Source: Pseudomonas entomophila
GTDB taxonomy: Bacteria; Pseudomonadota; Gammaproteobacteria; Pseudomonadales; Pseudomonadaceae
Assembly (NCBI RefSeq): GCF_013523165.1
Contig: NZ_JAAMQI010000002.1
Location: 186,001 to 250,000, forward strand
Direction of reading: 5' to 3'
DNA: 64,000 nucleotides
In this document: positions 38,139 to 46,435 of the stretch, one piece after another
Position numbering within the stretch: position 1 is the first letter of the stretch
How the letters are laid out: every line of letters starts with the position of its first letter
Position numbers and translations under genes: made by a program
Notes under the pieces: model-generated
The model's database searches: none
Told to the model about the DNA's origin: nothing
The model's input: only the letters and a program-made list of their open reading frames with translations

Positions 38139-40655
38139 ATGCAGCACATCATCAAACAGACGGCCCTGAGCCTGGCCCTTGCCGCCGCTGGCACCATGAC
38201 CATGACGGCTCAGGTGAACGCGGCCAGCCAACCACGGGATGTCCAGGTCTTCGAGATCGCCCCCGGCCCGCTCGGCCAGGTGCTGACACGCTTTGCCGAT
38301 CAGGCGGGCCTGCGCCTGGTGGTCGCCAGCGATGTCCTGGCCGATCGGCAGTCGCAAGGCTTGCATGGCCGCTTCGAGGTCGACCAGGGGCTGGCGCAGC
38401 TGCTCGGCGACCAGGGGCTGCGCGGCACCTTGAGCGGTGATGTGATGCTGATCGAGAAAGCGCCGTTGGGCAGCACCTCCCTGGAGCTGGATGCGACCAC
38501 CATTCAAGGGCAGGGCATGGGCGAGGCCACCGAGAACAGCGGCTCCTACACCACAGGCCTGGTCAGCGTAGGCTCCAAGACGCCGGTCAGCCTCAAGGAC
38601 ACGCCCCAGGCGGTGTCGGTCATCAGTCAGCAGATGATCGAAGACCAGCGCATGACCGCGTTGTCCGATGCGATGAAACGCGCCCCCGGCATCACGTTGC
38701 GCAATGCCAACTACAACACCTTGGCGTTCTACTCCCGCGGCTTCGGCATCGACAACGTGCAGATCGACGGCGCCGCGCCCATGGACATCGGCACGGGGGT
38801 AGGCACCTTCTACAGTGAGCGGCAATACGACATGGCCGCTTACGATCACATCGAGGTGCTACGAGGGGCCAGCGCGCTGCTGGGCGGCAGTGGGGACCCG
38901 GGGGCGATCGTCAACCTGGTGCGCAAGCGTCCCATGGGTGACTACCAGCTCAAGCTCAACACCTCGGCCGGTTCCTGGGACAACTACCGCAGCGAAATCG
39001 ACCTGACCGGCCCGCTGGGGTTCGAGGGACGCTTGCGCGGTCGGGCGGTCGCCGCCTACACCGATCGTCAGTATTTCATGGACGAGCGCAGCACCGAAAA
39101 GCCCTTCGTGTATGGCATCGTCGAGGCGGACCTGACGGACGATACCTTGCTGACGTTGGGCGGCAGCTATGACAAGGTCAAGGAAAACGGCACGGGCGAC
39201 GGCTTGCCACGCTACAGCACCGGCGGCGACCTGAAGCTGCCGCGGCACCGCTGGTTCACCAATGGCCGGGCCTGGAGCGATAGTGAGTCGCGCGAATGGT
39301 TCGCCAAGCTCGATCATCACATCGACGAGGACTGGACGCTCAACACCTCCTACACGCACTCCTTCAACACGGCCAACACCGAAGGCGTCATTCCCTACGG
39401 CTCGGTGGATGAAACGACCAACACCGGTACCTACTGGTGGGGCAGCTATGTTTCCAGCTGGAGCCAGCAGTCGGTATTCGACGTGAACCTCTCCGGCGGC
39501 TTCGAGGCCTTCGGGCGTCGGCATGAACTTCTGCTCGGCGCGGACTACCAGAAGGTCACCAGCCGCTGGCGTGCCGCGTTGGGCGTCAATGGCAAGGGCG
39601 GCTTGATCGACCTGTGGAATCCAAGCGCCACACCGCTGCCGGATACCGGGACCCGCCGCCAATTCTGGCGTGACTATTCCCCCAACACCCGAGAGCAGTA
39701 TGGGGTGTACTCGACCCTGCGCCTGCAATTGACCGACCCGCTGAAGCTGGTGCTGGGCGCGCGTGCCCAGCGCTACGCGTTCGAGCATGCCTACAGCACG
39801 GCTGCCAACACCGACGGCACGGGTGGCTGGACGACGGATGACCCTGTCCATGACCGAGTGGGCACCACGCTGATACCTTACGGTGGCGTGATCTATGCCC
39901 TGGACGATCAGTGGTCGGCCTATGCCAGCTATTCGGAGATGTTCAAGCCGCAGTCGCTGAACATGCAGGCGCCAGAAGAGGCACCGACCTCTATCGAACC
40001 CATGACCGGCAGGGCATACGAAACCGGGATCAAGGGCGAGTTGTTCGAAGGCGCGCTGAACGTCAGCGCTGCGCTGTTCTACATGACCCGTGAACACCAG
40101 GCCGTGACCGACCCGGCCTACCCCGATCCGCCTTTCGGCTACAGCGGCGCCTGCTGCTTCCTCGCCCAGGACAAGGTCACCAGCAAAGGGATCGATCTGG
40201 AGGCCAGTGGCGAGCTTGCGCCGGGCTGGCAGGTACTGGCCGGCTACACCTATAACCAGGTACGCAACGACACCGAGACGACGCTGCACAGCTCGATCAC
40301 GCCTAAGCACCTGCTCAAGCTCTGGAGCGTCTACACCCTGCCAGGCTCACTGTCGGCCTGGCGCGTCGGTGGCGGTGTCACGGCGACCAGCCCCACCTAT
40401 GTATCGGGCAAGGCCTATCGCTTCGACAATGTCGGTAATCCGATCGACAGTCACGACTACGACTTCAGCCAATCGGGTTATGCGGTCTACGATGCAATGG
40501 TCGAGTACCAGGCGGACGAGCACTGGACAGTGGCGCTCAACGGCCGCAACCTGTTCGACCGTACCTACTACGCCAGCGTCGGGACCTCCGAATACGGCAA
40601 CTACTATGGCGAGCCGCGCAACTTCACGCTGACCCTGCGCGGGACCTTCTGGTAA
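38139..40655 (+). CDS. TonB-dependent siderophore receptor with signalling domain
   Basis: An 838-residue outer-membrane transducer (FoxA/FiuA/FecA-like). A signal peptide (about 1-29, ending AQVNA) precedes an STN signalling domain (about 35-110, FEIAPGPLGQVLTRFADQAG), a plug (about 150-270, TPQAVSVISQQMIEDQRM, IEVLRGASALLGGSGDPG) and a 22-strand barrel ending in Trp (LTLRGTFW). The pair CC near 665 is unusual in the barrel loops. The STN domain should contact the FecR encoded upstream. Substrate cannot be read from sequence; the closest class is hydroxamate or catecholate siderophores. Start MQHIIKQT follows GGGGGAGA. Confidence 0.93.
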   Translation: MQHIIKQTALSLALAAAGTMTMTAQVNAASQPRDVQVFEIAPGPLGQVLTRFADQAGLRLVVASDVLADRQSQGLHGRFEVDQGLAQLLGDQGLRGTLSGDVMLIEKAPLGSTSLELDATTIQGQGMGEATENSGSYTTGLVSVGSKTPVSLKDTPQAVSVISQQMIEDQRMTALSDAMKRAPGITLRNANYNTLAFYSRGFGIDNVQIDGAAPMDIGTGVGTFYSERQYDMAAYDHIEVLRGASALLGGSGDPGAIVNLVRKRPMGDYQLKLNTSAGSWDNYRSEIDLTGPLGFEGRLRGRAVAAYTDRQYFMDERSTEKPFVYGIVEADLTDDTLLTLGGSYDKVKENGTGDGLPRYSTGGDLKLPRHRWFTNGRAWSDSESREWFAKLDHHIDEDWTLNTSYTHSFNTANTEGVIPYGSVDETTNTGTYWWGSYVSSWSQQSVFDVNLSGGFEAFGRRHELLLGADYQKVTSRWRAALGVNGKGGLIDLWNPSATPLPDTGTRRQFWRDYSPNTREQYGVYSTLRLQLTDPLKLVLGARAQRYAFEHAYSTAANTDGTGGWTTDDPVHDRVGTTLIPYGGVIYALDDQWSAYASYSEMFKPQSLNMQAPEEAPTSIEPMTGRAYETGIKGELFEGALNVSAALFYMTREHQAVTDPAYPDPPFGYSGACCFLAQDKVTSKGIDLEASGELAPGWQVLAGYTYNQVRNDTETTLHSSITPKHLLKLWSVYTLPGSLSAWRVGGGVTATSPTYVSGKAYRFDNVGNPIDSHDYDFSQSGYAVYDAMVEYQADEHWTVALNGRNLFDRTYYASVGTSEYGNYYGEPRNFTLTLRGTFW

Positions 40656-41039
40656 TCCAGCACGCAATGAAACGCCCGGCTCGACCGTCGGGCGTTCCAG
40701 GACGAAGGGAATCAGGCGCTGCCCAAAACCCCACGCGGACGGACCGGTGCACTGCCCTGAGCCATTGAGTTTCGCCCCTCGACAAACTGTTAACGTCCGC
40801 ACACTTTCAGCATCCTCTCTTGTGAGCGACGGCCCATTTGATGTGCCCAACGCCTGCCGCCGTTGCCAGTCTCCCGTCCGTTGACTTCAATGTCCGTCCT
40901 CTTTTATTCCAGGCCCGCCAGCACTGCCTGCGTCATCGTCCTTTTGCGCTCTTCTCGGCAACGTCTTCGCGTCCGACAAGCCCGCCAGCCCACGATGTCG
41001 ACGCGCAGCACTGGCTCCGGGCATGACCAGGACCGACCC
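40656..41039. other. gap after the receptor gene with one hairpin
   Basis: A perfect 8-bp inverted repeat, AACGCCCG/CGGGCGTT (40671-40696), follows the receptor gene without a T-run and may end transcription. The rest of the 384 bp shows no gene that I trust; open frames there belong to extensions of the gene at 41040. Confidence 0.6.
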
Positions 41040-41666
41040 ATGACCACCCCTGAACACCGCGCCCCCACGCCCCAGGCCGCCCAACGCCAGCACGTCATCA
41101 CCGAACTCCAGCAGGTCATCGAGCGCGTACCTGAAGAGACCCCATTCACCAACTCCACCGTCTACAAGATCTGGGGCCCGGTCGCCGTGGTGGGTCTGCT
41201 GGTGCTGCTGGGCATCACCCTCCTGATGGGCCGTCTCGACCTGATCGCCTGCTGCGCCTTTCTCCTGCTCGGCGCCGTTTGGGTCACCTGGCAGCACCGC
41301 CAGGCCGGACGCCATGTGTTCATGCGCCTGACCCGTCGACAGCTGTTCGTCGATACCCTGGATGGCCCGGTGGACCTGGCCAAGGTCGAGCACATCGAGG
41401 TGGACAAGGAAGCCATGGGCATGCTGAAGCAGACCCTGCACCTGAGCGACGCCGACGGCCTGCCGACTCACCGCGTGGTGAAGATGCAGGCGTTCTGCAA
41501 CCAGGCGCTGGTGGAGCCGAATCAAGCGCAGGTGCGCATCCTGTCGGCGGGCCTGGCCAGCGGCGGGCGCACGCTGAACCGCGACGAGGTGAGCGCGCTG
41601 CTGGGCGCCTACCGCGATGCCGCGCAGGCGCAGCAGCGTCTGGACGAGCTTCAGCGCCATGGATGA
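41040..41666 (+). CDS. two-helix membrane protein of unknown function
   Basis: A 208-residue protein with two adjacent transmembrane segments (about 43-62 and 64-83), a short cytoplasmic helical N-terminus and a C-terminal soluble domain (about 90-208) of PH-like character (MRLTRRQLFVDTLDGPVDLA). I start it at ATG 41040; upstream sequence is open but not protein-like. It overlaps the next gene by 8 bp, and the two proteins share plan and length, suggesting an old duplication. Confidence 0.75.
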   Translation: MTTPEHRAPTPQAAQRQHVITELQQVIERVPEETPFTNSTVYKIWGPVAVVGLLVLLGITLLMGRLDLIACCAFLLLGAVWVTWQHRQAGRHVFMRLTRRQLFVDTLDGPVDLAKVEHIEVDKEAMGMLKQTLHLSDADGLPTHRVVKMQAFCNQALVEPNQAQVRILSAGLASGGRTLNRDEVSALLGAYRDAAQAQQRLDELQRHG

Positions 41667-42321
41667 GGCTGCCCGCGAGGCCCACCTGGACATGCTGCAG
41701 GACGCTGCGGACGGGCCGACCGAATCGTTCGCGATCCACGAGTCTTCTCTGGGCAAGGCCATCGCCTGCGCCGTGGTGAGCGGGTCGCTGGTGGCCGTAG
41801 GCGGCTGGCTCCTGCAGGCGACGGCGGTACTGGCGGCGCAGCTCTCGGCAGGCTTGCTCGTGCTGATGGTGAGCGTGGCACTGCTGTTCCTGCTGCCCGG
41901 CCTGGCGGGGCTGGCCCTGGCCGAAGCCCTGCGCCGCCGGCACGGTCAGTGCGTGCTGGCCGTGACCCGCGATACGCTGCGTTTCGCCAACGCCCTGGAG
42001 CCGGTGCCGTGGGTGACCTTCGATGGCTTCGACGTCGATCAGAAGCACCTGACCCTCAGCCTGCTGTTCTGCCGTTCGGGGTTCAGTGCACTGCCCGTGC
42101 TGACACCGGCGTGCTTCAAGTCGCTGATGGCGCCCGACGCCTACCCGATCGCCGGGGGTCTGCAACTCAAGGTCTGGATGTGTGGGCCCACGGTGGCGGG
42201 CAAGCGCTTGGACATCGACGGCGTGATCAAGCGGCTGTTTCCCTACCTCGAAGCGGCCCAGGCGCGGCGGACGCTCGGGTTGCTGTATCCGGAGGCGGAG
42301 CGATGGAATGCGTCTAGTTGA
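41659..42321 (+). CDS. two-helix membrane protein, related to its neighbour
   Basis: A 220-residue protein with two membrane segments (about 33-53 and 59-82) and a soluble C-terminal domain with CVLAVTRDTLRFANALEPVP and a DVDQKHLTLSLLF stretch that parallels the 41040 product. It is translationally coupled to it. No function is recognised. Confidence 0.75.
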   Translation: MDEAAREAHLDMLQDAADGPTESFAIHESSLGKAIACAVVSGSLVAVGGWLLQATAVLAAQLSAGLLVLMVSVALLFLLPGLAGLALAEALRRRHGQCVLAVTRDTLRFANALEPVPWVTFDGFDVDQKHLTLSLLFCRSGFSALPVLTPACFKSLMAPDAYPIAGGLQLKVWMCGPTVAGKRLDIDGVIKRLFPYLEAAQARRTLGLLYPEAERWNASS

Positions 42322-42652
42322 ATGGGGCGAGGCCCACCAGTTCGAATTGCCATGTGTTCGCACCGTCTTGGCTTGTGAGTGATCAGAGGCTACGCCTGTG
42401 CCCGAGCGCATTCGTTTTGCCTCAGGCGCAGACTGTGCGTTGTTGTCAGCTTGATGCAACGTCTATCCGCTGTGGCCAATGGATTGGCATCTGACGGATT
42501 CGTCTCGTCGATGCGCAAAAGTGCTCGGCCTGCCTCGTTCGATAATGCCGTCGTGGCTTCAGCCATCTACCAGGACTCAGAACCCGTCCTCCCATCTCGG
42601 GTCTGACTAGGTTTCCAACCCACTTTCCAATCCATACACGGATGTCCCTCCC
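42322..42652. other. gene-free gap
   Basis: 331 bp without a supported gene, RNA or repeat. The promoter of the DUF2314 gene is probably near its right end, but I see no clear elements. Confidence 0.5.
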
Positions 42653-43669
42653 ATGACCGAACAAACCATCTACACCACCAGCGGCGACAGCCCAGCCCTG
42701 CAGACCGCCGTCGCCAACGCCCAGGCCACCTTCAAGTTCTTCTGGCGCGAGCTCTCTTGGGAGTCACGCCGGATCGTCAAGGGCCTGAGCCTGGCCGCTG
42801 TGAAGATGTCGTTCCCCGTTCACAGTGATGACCCTGAAGTGCCGACGGTCGAGAACATGTGGCTGAACGAGGTCGACTTCGATGGCGCCTCCATCAGCGG
42901 CATGCTGCTCAACGAACCGGAGTGGGCCACAGGCTTCGATGCGTCCGAGCGGGTGACGCTGCCGTTCGCGGCGCTCAACGACTGGATGTACGTCTGTGGC
43001 GAGGTGGTGTTCGGCGGCTTCACCGTCGATGCGATGCGCAGCGAGATGGCGGACGGCGAGCGTGCCGAGCACGATGCGGCGTGGGGGCTGGAGTTCGGGC
43101 CGCCTGGCGCCGTGGAGTTGACGATGATGCCGGAAGGGCAGCCGCGTGTGCGGTTGTCGAGGGCGCTGGACACGCCCGCCGACCAGGAAGCGCTGAAACG
43201 GTTGGAGGAGGGGGATCACCCTATGGCCGTGAACATGAGCGCGAGCATGGACGACATGCTGCGCGAGCACCCAGGCGCGGTGACCGACGTCGATGAGGCA
43301 GGTTGGTCGCTGTTGCACCGGGAGGCATTGGCGGGTAACGCGCCGATGGTGAGTGCTTTGCTGCGCCATGGGGCGGATGCGTCGGCACGAACCGTCGCAG
43401 GGCAGACGCCGGTGCAGCTGGCGGAGCAGGCGGGGTGGCCGCGGGTGGCGCGGTTGTTGCGGGGCGAGGAGGCGCTGATGGTGGTCGAGGCGAAGGCGGC
43501 GGCGCAGGTGCGGCCTGAGCAGGAGGTGGAGGCGTCTACCCAGGCAGGAAGGCAGGGGCATGCGCAGGCGCAGGTTCAGGCACCGCCTCAGGCAACGGGG
43601 TTGCCTCGGTGGGTGGTGGGGGTAGGGGTGGCTGTCGTGGCTGTCGTGGTGTGGTGGTTGATACGTTAG
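42653..43669 (+). CDS. DUF2314-ankyrin protein with C-terminal membrane anchor
   Basis: A 338-residue protein. Residues about 15-180 fit a DUF2314-type domain (ATFKFFWRELSWESRRIVKG, VEHMWLNEVDFD-like). About 205-270 hold two ankyrin-like repeats (DEAGWSLLHREALAGNAPMV, AGQTPVQLAEQAGWPRVARL). A Gln/Ala-rich spacer leads to a single membrane segment at the very C-terminus (about 318-337). It is thus a tail-anchored protein with its domains in the cytoplasm. Function is unknown. Confidence 0.8.
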   Translation: MTEQTIYTTSGDSPALQTAVANAQATFKFFWRELSWESRRIVKGLSLAAVKMSFPVHSDDPEVPTVENMWLNEVDFDGASISGMLLNEPEWATGFDASERVTLPFAALNDWMYVCGEVVFGGFTVDAMRSEMADGERAEHDAAWGLEFGPPGAVELTMMPEGQPRVRLSRALDTPADQEALKRLEEGDHPMAVNMSASMDDMLREHPGAVTDVDEAGWSLLHREALAGNAPMVSALLRHGADASARTVAGQTPVQLAEQAGWPRVARLLRGEEALMVVEAKAAAQVRPEQEVEASTQAGRQGHAQAQVQAPPQATGLPRWVVGVGVAVVAVVVWWLIR

Positions 43670-43777
43670 GGCGTTCGGGTGGATGGGAAATTGTGGTGAC
43701 GGGGAGGCTGGTCGCGTTGGCAGGCTGCTGGGCGGGACTGACGGACGTTTGACTGAGGCAGTGGGTGGGCTGATTTC

Positions 43778-44095
43778 ATGAGCCCTACGGGCTCAATCGC
43801 GGCACAGGGGCCGCTTACAGAGGGAGCGCGTTGGCTTGTAGCGCTGCGGTGGAACTACGGGTGTGAGCGGCCCTACGGGCTCAATCGCGGCACAGGGGCC
43901 GCTCAGAGGGAGCGCGTTGGCTTGTAGCGCTGCGGTGGAACTACGGGTGTGAGCGGCCCTACGGGCTCAATCGCGGTACAGGGGCCGTTCCTACAGAGGG
44001 AGCGCGTTGGCTTGTAGCGCTACGGTGGAACTACGGGTGTAGGAGCGGCCCCCGTGCCGCGATTGGGCCTGAAAAGGCCCATGAGATCAGCTCAC
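43778..44095. repeat. cluster of REP-like tandem repeats
   Basis: About three copies of an 86-90-bp unit. The block AGGGAGCGCGTTGGCTTGTA begins at 43821, 43907 and 43997. Each copy carries a REP-like core (GGGCTCAATCGCGGCACAGG, then GGCCGCT). The array starts with the core in one orientation (43778) and ends with the inverted form (44042-44095). The rest of the 587-bp gap to 44256 shows nothing I can name. The same core recurs at 61.1-61.4 kb. Confidence 0.8.
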
Positions 44096-44256
44096 CCCAT
44101 GCATCAGGTGGTCTGCGATCGTACAGCCACATGAATCGCCAGCCATGCGCAGATGAAGGTTCGCCCGCGATGGGGCCGTGAGCGCCGCGTGTCTCACGAG
44201 CGGGGTCTACCTTCCTCGAACGCCCAGCCCTACCGAACGATCCATGTTCCCGCATC

Positions 44257-46185
44257 CTAATCTTCAGGCTGCAGCCCGCCCGTGGTAGCTCGCCGAGTGA
44301 TCCCATGCTGACGCAGCTTGCGATACACCGTGTTGCGGCTCAGCCCCAGGCGGGTGGCCACGCGACCGATGTGCCAGCGCTCCGCCTCGATCAGCTTCAA
44401 CAAGGTATCGTGCTCGGATCGTCCCAGCGGGTCGTCTTCCACCGCCTCGGGCGTCATCAACTCGGGCAGCACCTCCGCCACGTCCTCCAGGCTCACCCGT
44501 CCCTCGACCGCCAACGCCGCCAGCGTCTTCAGGCAGGTGCGCAGTTGCCGCACGTTGCCGGGCCAGTCGTAGGCCAGCAGCCGGTCCTTCACGCCAATGT
44601 CCAGACGTAGCGCCTCGTGCCGGGTCTCGGTGCGCCACAGGCGGTCGAACAGCGGGCCCTTGTCCGTGCGCTCGCGCAGCGGGGGCAGGGTCACGCTGAA
44701 GCCGCACAGGCGGTAGTACAGGTCCTCGCGAAAACGCCCGTCCGCCACGCGCTCGCGCAGGTCCTGGTGGCTGGCGCTGACCACCCGCACGTCCAGCGGT
44801 CGCGCGGTCGCGCTGCCCAAGGGGACCACCTGGCGCTCCTCGAGCACGCGCAACAGACGGGTCTGCAACGCCAGGGGCATGTCGCCGATCTCGTCGAGGA
44901 AGAGCACGCCGCCATGGGCCTGTTCGAGCTTGCCGACCATGCCTTCCTTGCGCGCACCGGTGAAGCTGCCGCCGCGGTAGCCGAACAGTTCGCTCTCGAT
45001 CAGGGTCTCGGGAATGGCGGCGCAGTTGATCGCCACCCAGGGCTGGTCGGCGCGCGTGCTGGCGCGGTGCAGGGCGGTGGCGAAGGCTTCCTTGCCGGTG
45101 CCGGTCTCGCCATGCAAGAAAACCGGCACATCGCGCTCCAGCACACGCACGGCACGCGCCAGGCTGCGCTGCAGGCGTGGGTCTTCCAGGCACAGGTGAG
45201 GGTCACCGAGAGCAGGCCTGGCCGGTATCGGCGCAGGTCGAGGGCGCGGCGCGAGCGGGGCTCGCACTTGGGCGTAGAAGGTCCGCCCGTCCGCCAGGCG
45301 CACCGGCAGGGCCAGCCCCGGTTGTGCGCAGGCCTGGGCAAGCAGGTGGTCGACGGGGGTGGCGAGCAGGGTCGCCAGGCGACAGCCCTCGGCCTGCTCA
45401 CGCGTCAGGCCCAGCAGGTCCAGTGCGGCCTGGTTGATCGAGCGGATGCAGGCCGTGTCGTCGACACCGACCAGGCCCTCGCCGAGCAGCCCGACGAAGC
45501 GGGCGTCCGGGTGCAGGCGCAGCAGGTAGCCCTGCGGGTCGTGGCCGAGGAAGAAGCAGCTCTCGATCAGCTTCGCCGACAGGTGGGTCAGGGCCATGGC
45601 GTGCTGGGCCTGGTAGGCGTCCCGGCCTGGTCCGGCGCTGGAGAGGTTGAGCACCGCCAGCAGCTCGCCGTGAGGGTCGAAGATCGGGCTGGCCGAACAG
45701 CTCAGGCCGGCATGGCGGCCCCGAAAATGCTCGTCACGGCGGATGCTCACCTGTTGCCGCTCGACCAGGCAGGTGCCGACGCCGTTGGTGCCTTCGCAGT
45801 CCTCGCGCCAGACCGCGCCCAGCCACAGCCCGGCGCGCTGAAAGGCCGTACGTTCGGCGTCGCGGTAGACGCTGTCGATCACCACGCCTTGGGCGTCGGT
45901 CAGCAGCACCACGTGATCGGCCTCGCCCAGTTGCCGGTGCAGGCTGTTCATCTGCCAGCGCGCGACGTCCATGACAGCGTCGAGCGGGGCGCGATGATCC
46001 TGCAGGCGCGGCCGTTCGAGCACGTTCGGCGCGCGGGGGCTGGCGGGGTCGAGGTGATGCTGGTCCAGGCAGCGACGCCACGAGCGGGTGATGGCCGCAT
46101 CGGCCAGCAGGCCGGGCGCGGAGGGGTCGCCCTGGATGGCTTGCAGCACGTGCTGGGCATGGGTGTCGATCGAGGCAGACGTCAT
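44257..46185 (-). CDS. sigma-54-dependent activator, AcoR-like
   Basis: A 642-residue enhancer-binding protein. An N-terminal GAF-type sensor (about 55-200) and a PAS-like segment (about 205-300) lead to an AAA+ domain (about 330-560) with Walker A GETGTGKE and GSFTGA, the loop that contacts sigma-54. A Fis-type HTH (about 595-635, ATRLGLSRNTVYRKLRQHG) ends it. I start it at ATG 46185; 46278 gives an unlikely extension. It is divergent from the monooxygenase at 46436, whose promoter is of sigma-54 type, so it is the likely activator. Confidence 0.92.
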   Translation of the reverse strand: MTSASIDTHAQHVLQAIQGDPSAPGLLADAAITRSWRRCLDQHHLDPASPRAPNVLERPRLQDHRAPLDAVMDVARWQMNSLHRQLGEADHVVLLTDAQGVVIDSVYRDAERTAFQRAGLWLGAVWREDCEGTNGVGTCLVERQQVSIRRDEHFRGRHAGLSCSASPIFDPHGELLAVLNLSSAGPGRDAYQAQHAMALTHLSAKLIESCFFLGHDPQGYLLRLHPDARFVGLLGEGLVGVDDTACIRSINQAALDLLGLTREQAEGCRLATLLATPVDHLLAQACAQPGLALPVRLADGRTFYAQVRAPLAPRPRPAPIPARPALGDPHLCLEDPRLQRSLARAVRVLERDVPVFLHGETGTGKEAFATALHRASTRADQPWVAINCAAIPETLIESELFGYRGGSFTGARKEGMVGKLEQAHGGVLFLDEIGDMPLALQTRLLRVLEERQVVPLGSATARPLDVRVVSASHQDLRERVADGRFREDLYYRLCGFSVTLPPLRERTDKGPLFDRLWRTETRHEALRLDIGVKDRLLAYDWPGNVRQLRTCLKTLAALAVEGRVSLEDVAEVLPELMTPEAVEDDPLGRSEHDTLLKLIEAERWHIGRVATRLGLSRNTVYRKLRQHGITRRATTGGLQPED

Positions 46186-46264
46186 GGGCAGGGGCTCCGC
46201 AATTCGCTGGTACCGGTCTGCTCGCAGCTTAGCCAAGTTCGCCCCCGTCTGCCGGGCCCTGGGG

Positions 46265-46277
46265 TGACACTCTGTCA
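46265..46277. promoter_or_regulatory. candidate upstream activator site
   Basis: TGACA-CTC-TGTCA is a 13-bp inverted repeat about 110 bp before the -24/-12 promoter, a usual distance for an enhancer-binding protein. A related half site TGACA recurs at about 46297. Confidence 0.55.
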
Positions 46278-46375
46278 TCGACCATTCACGCGAACGTGAC
46301 AGTCCCAGGCGTCAGCCGCGTGGCAGGGCAAGCCCGTCACGACGGCGAAGGCTCTGCGACGCGGCCTTTGGCGAG

Positions 46376-46392
46376 CTGGCCCGACCTTTGCT
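46376..46392 (+). promoter_or_regulatory. sigma-54 promoter (-24/-12)
   Basis: CTGGCCCG-ACCT-TTGCT matches YTGGCACG-N4-TTGCW with a single mismatch, and the GG and GC pairs are exactly 10 bp apart. Transcription should start near 46403, giving a leader of about 33 nt before the monooxygenase ATG. Confidence 0.8.
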
Positions 46393-46435
46393 CCAGCTCC
46401 TGCGCCACGACAACAACAATCAGGGAGAAGCCCCC

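Noticed and set aside
44617..46299. 560-codon plus-strand frame opposite the sigma-54 activator
   Set aside because: Antisense shadow; the minus strand encodes all AAA+ and Fis motifs.
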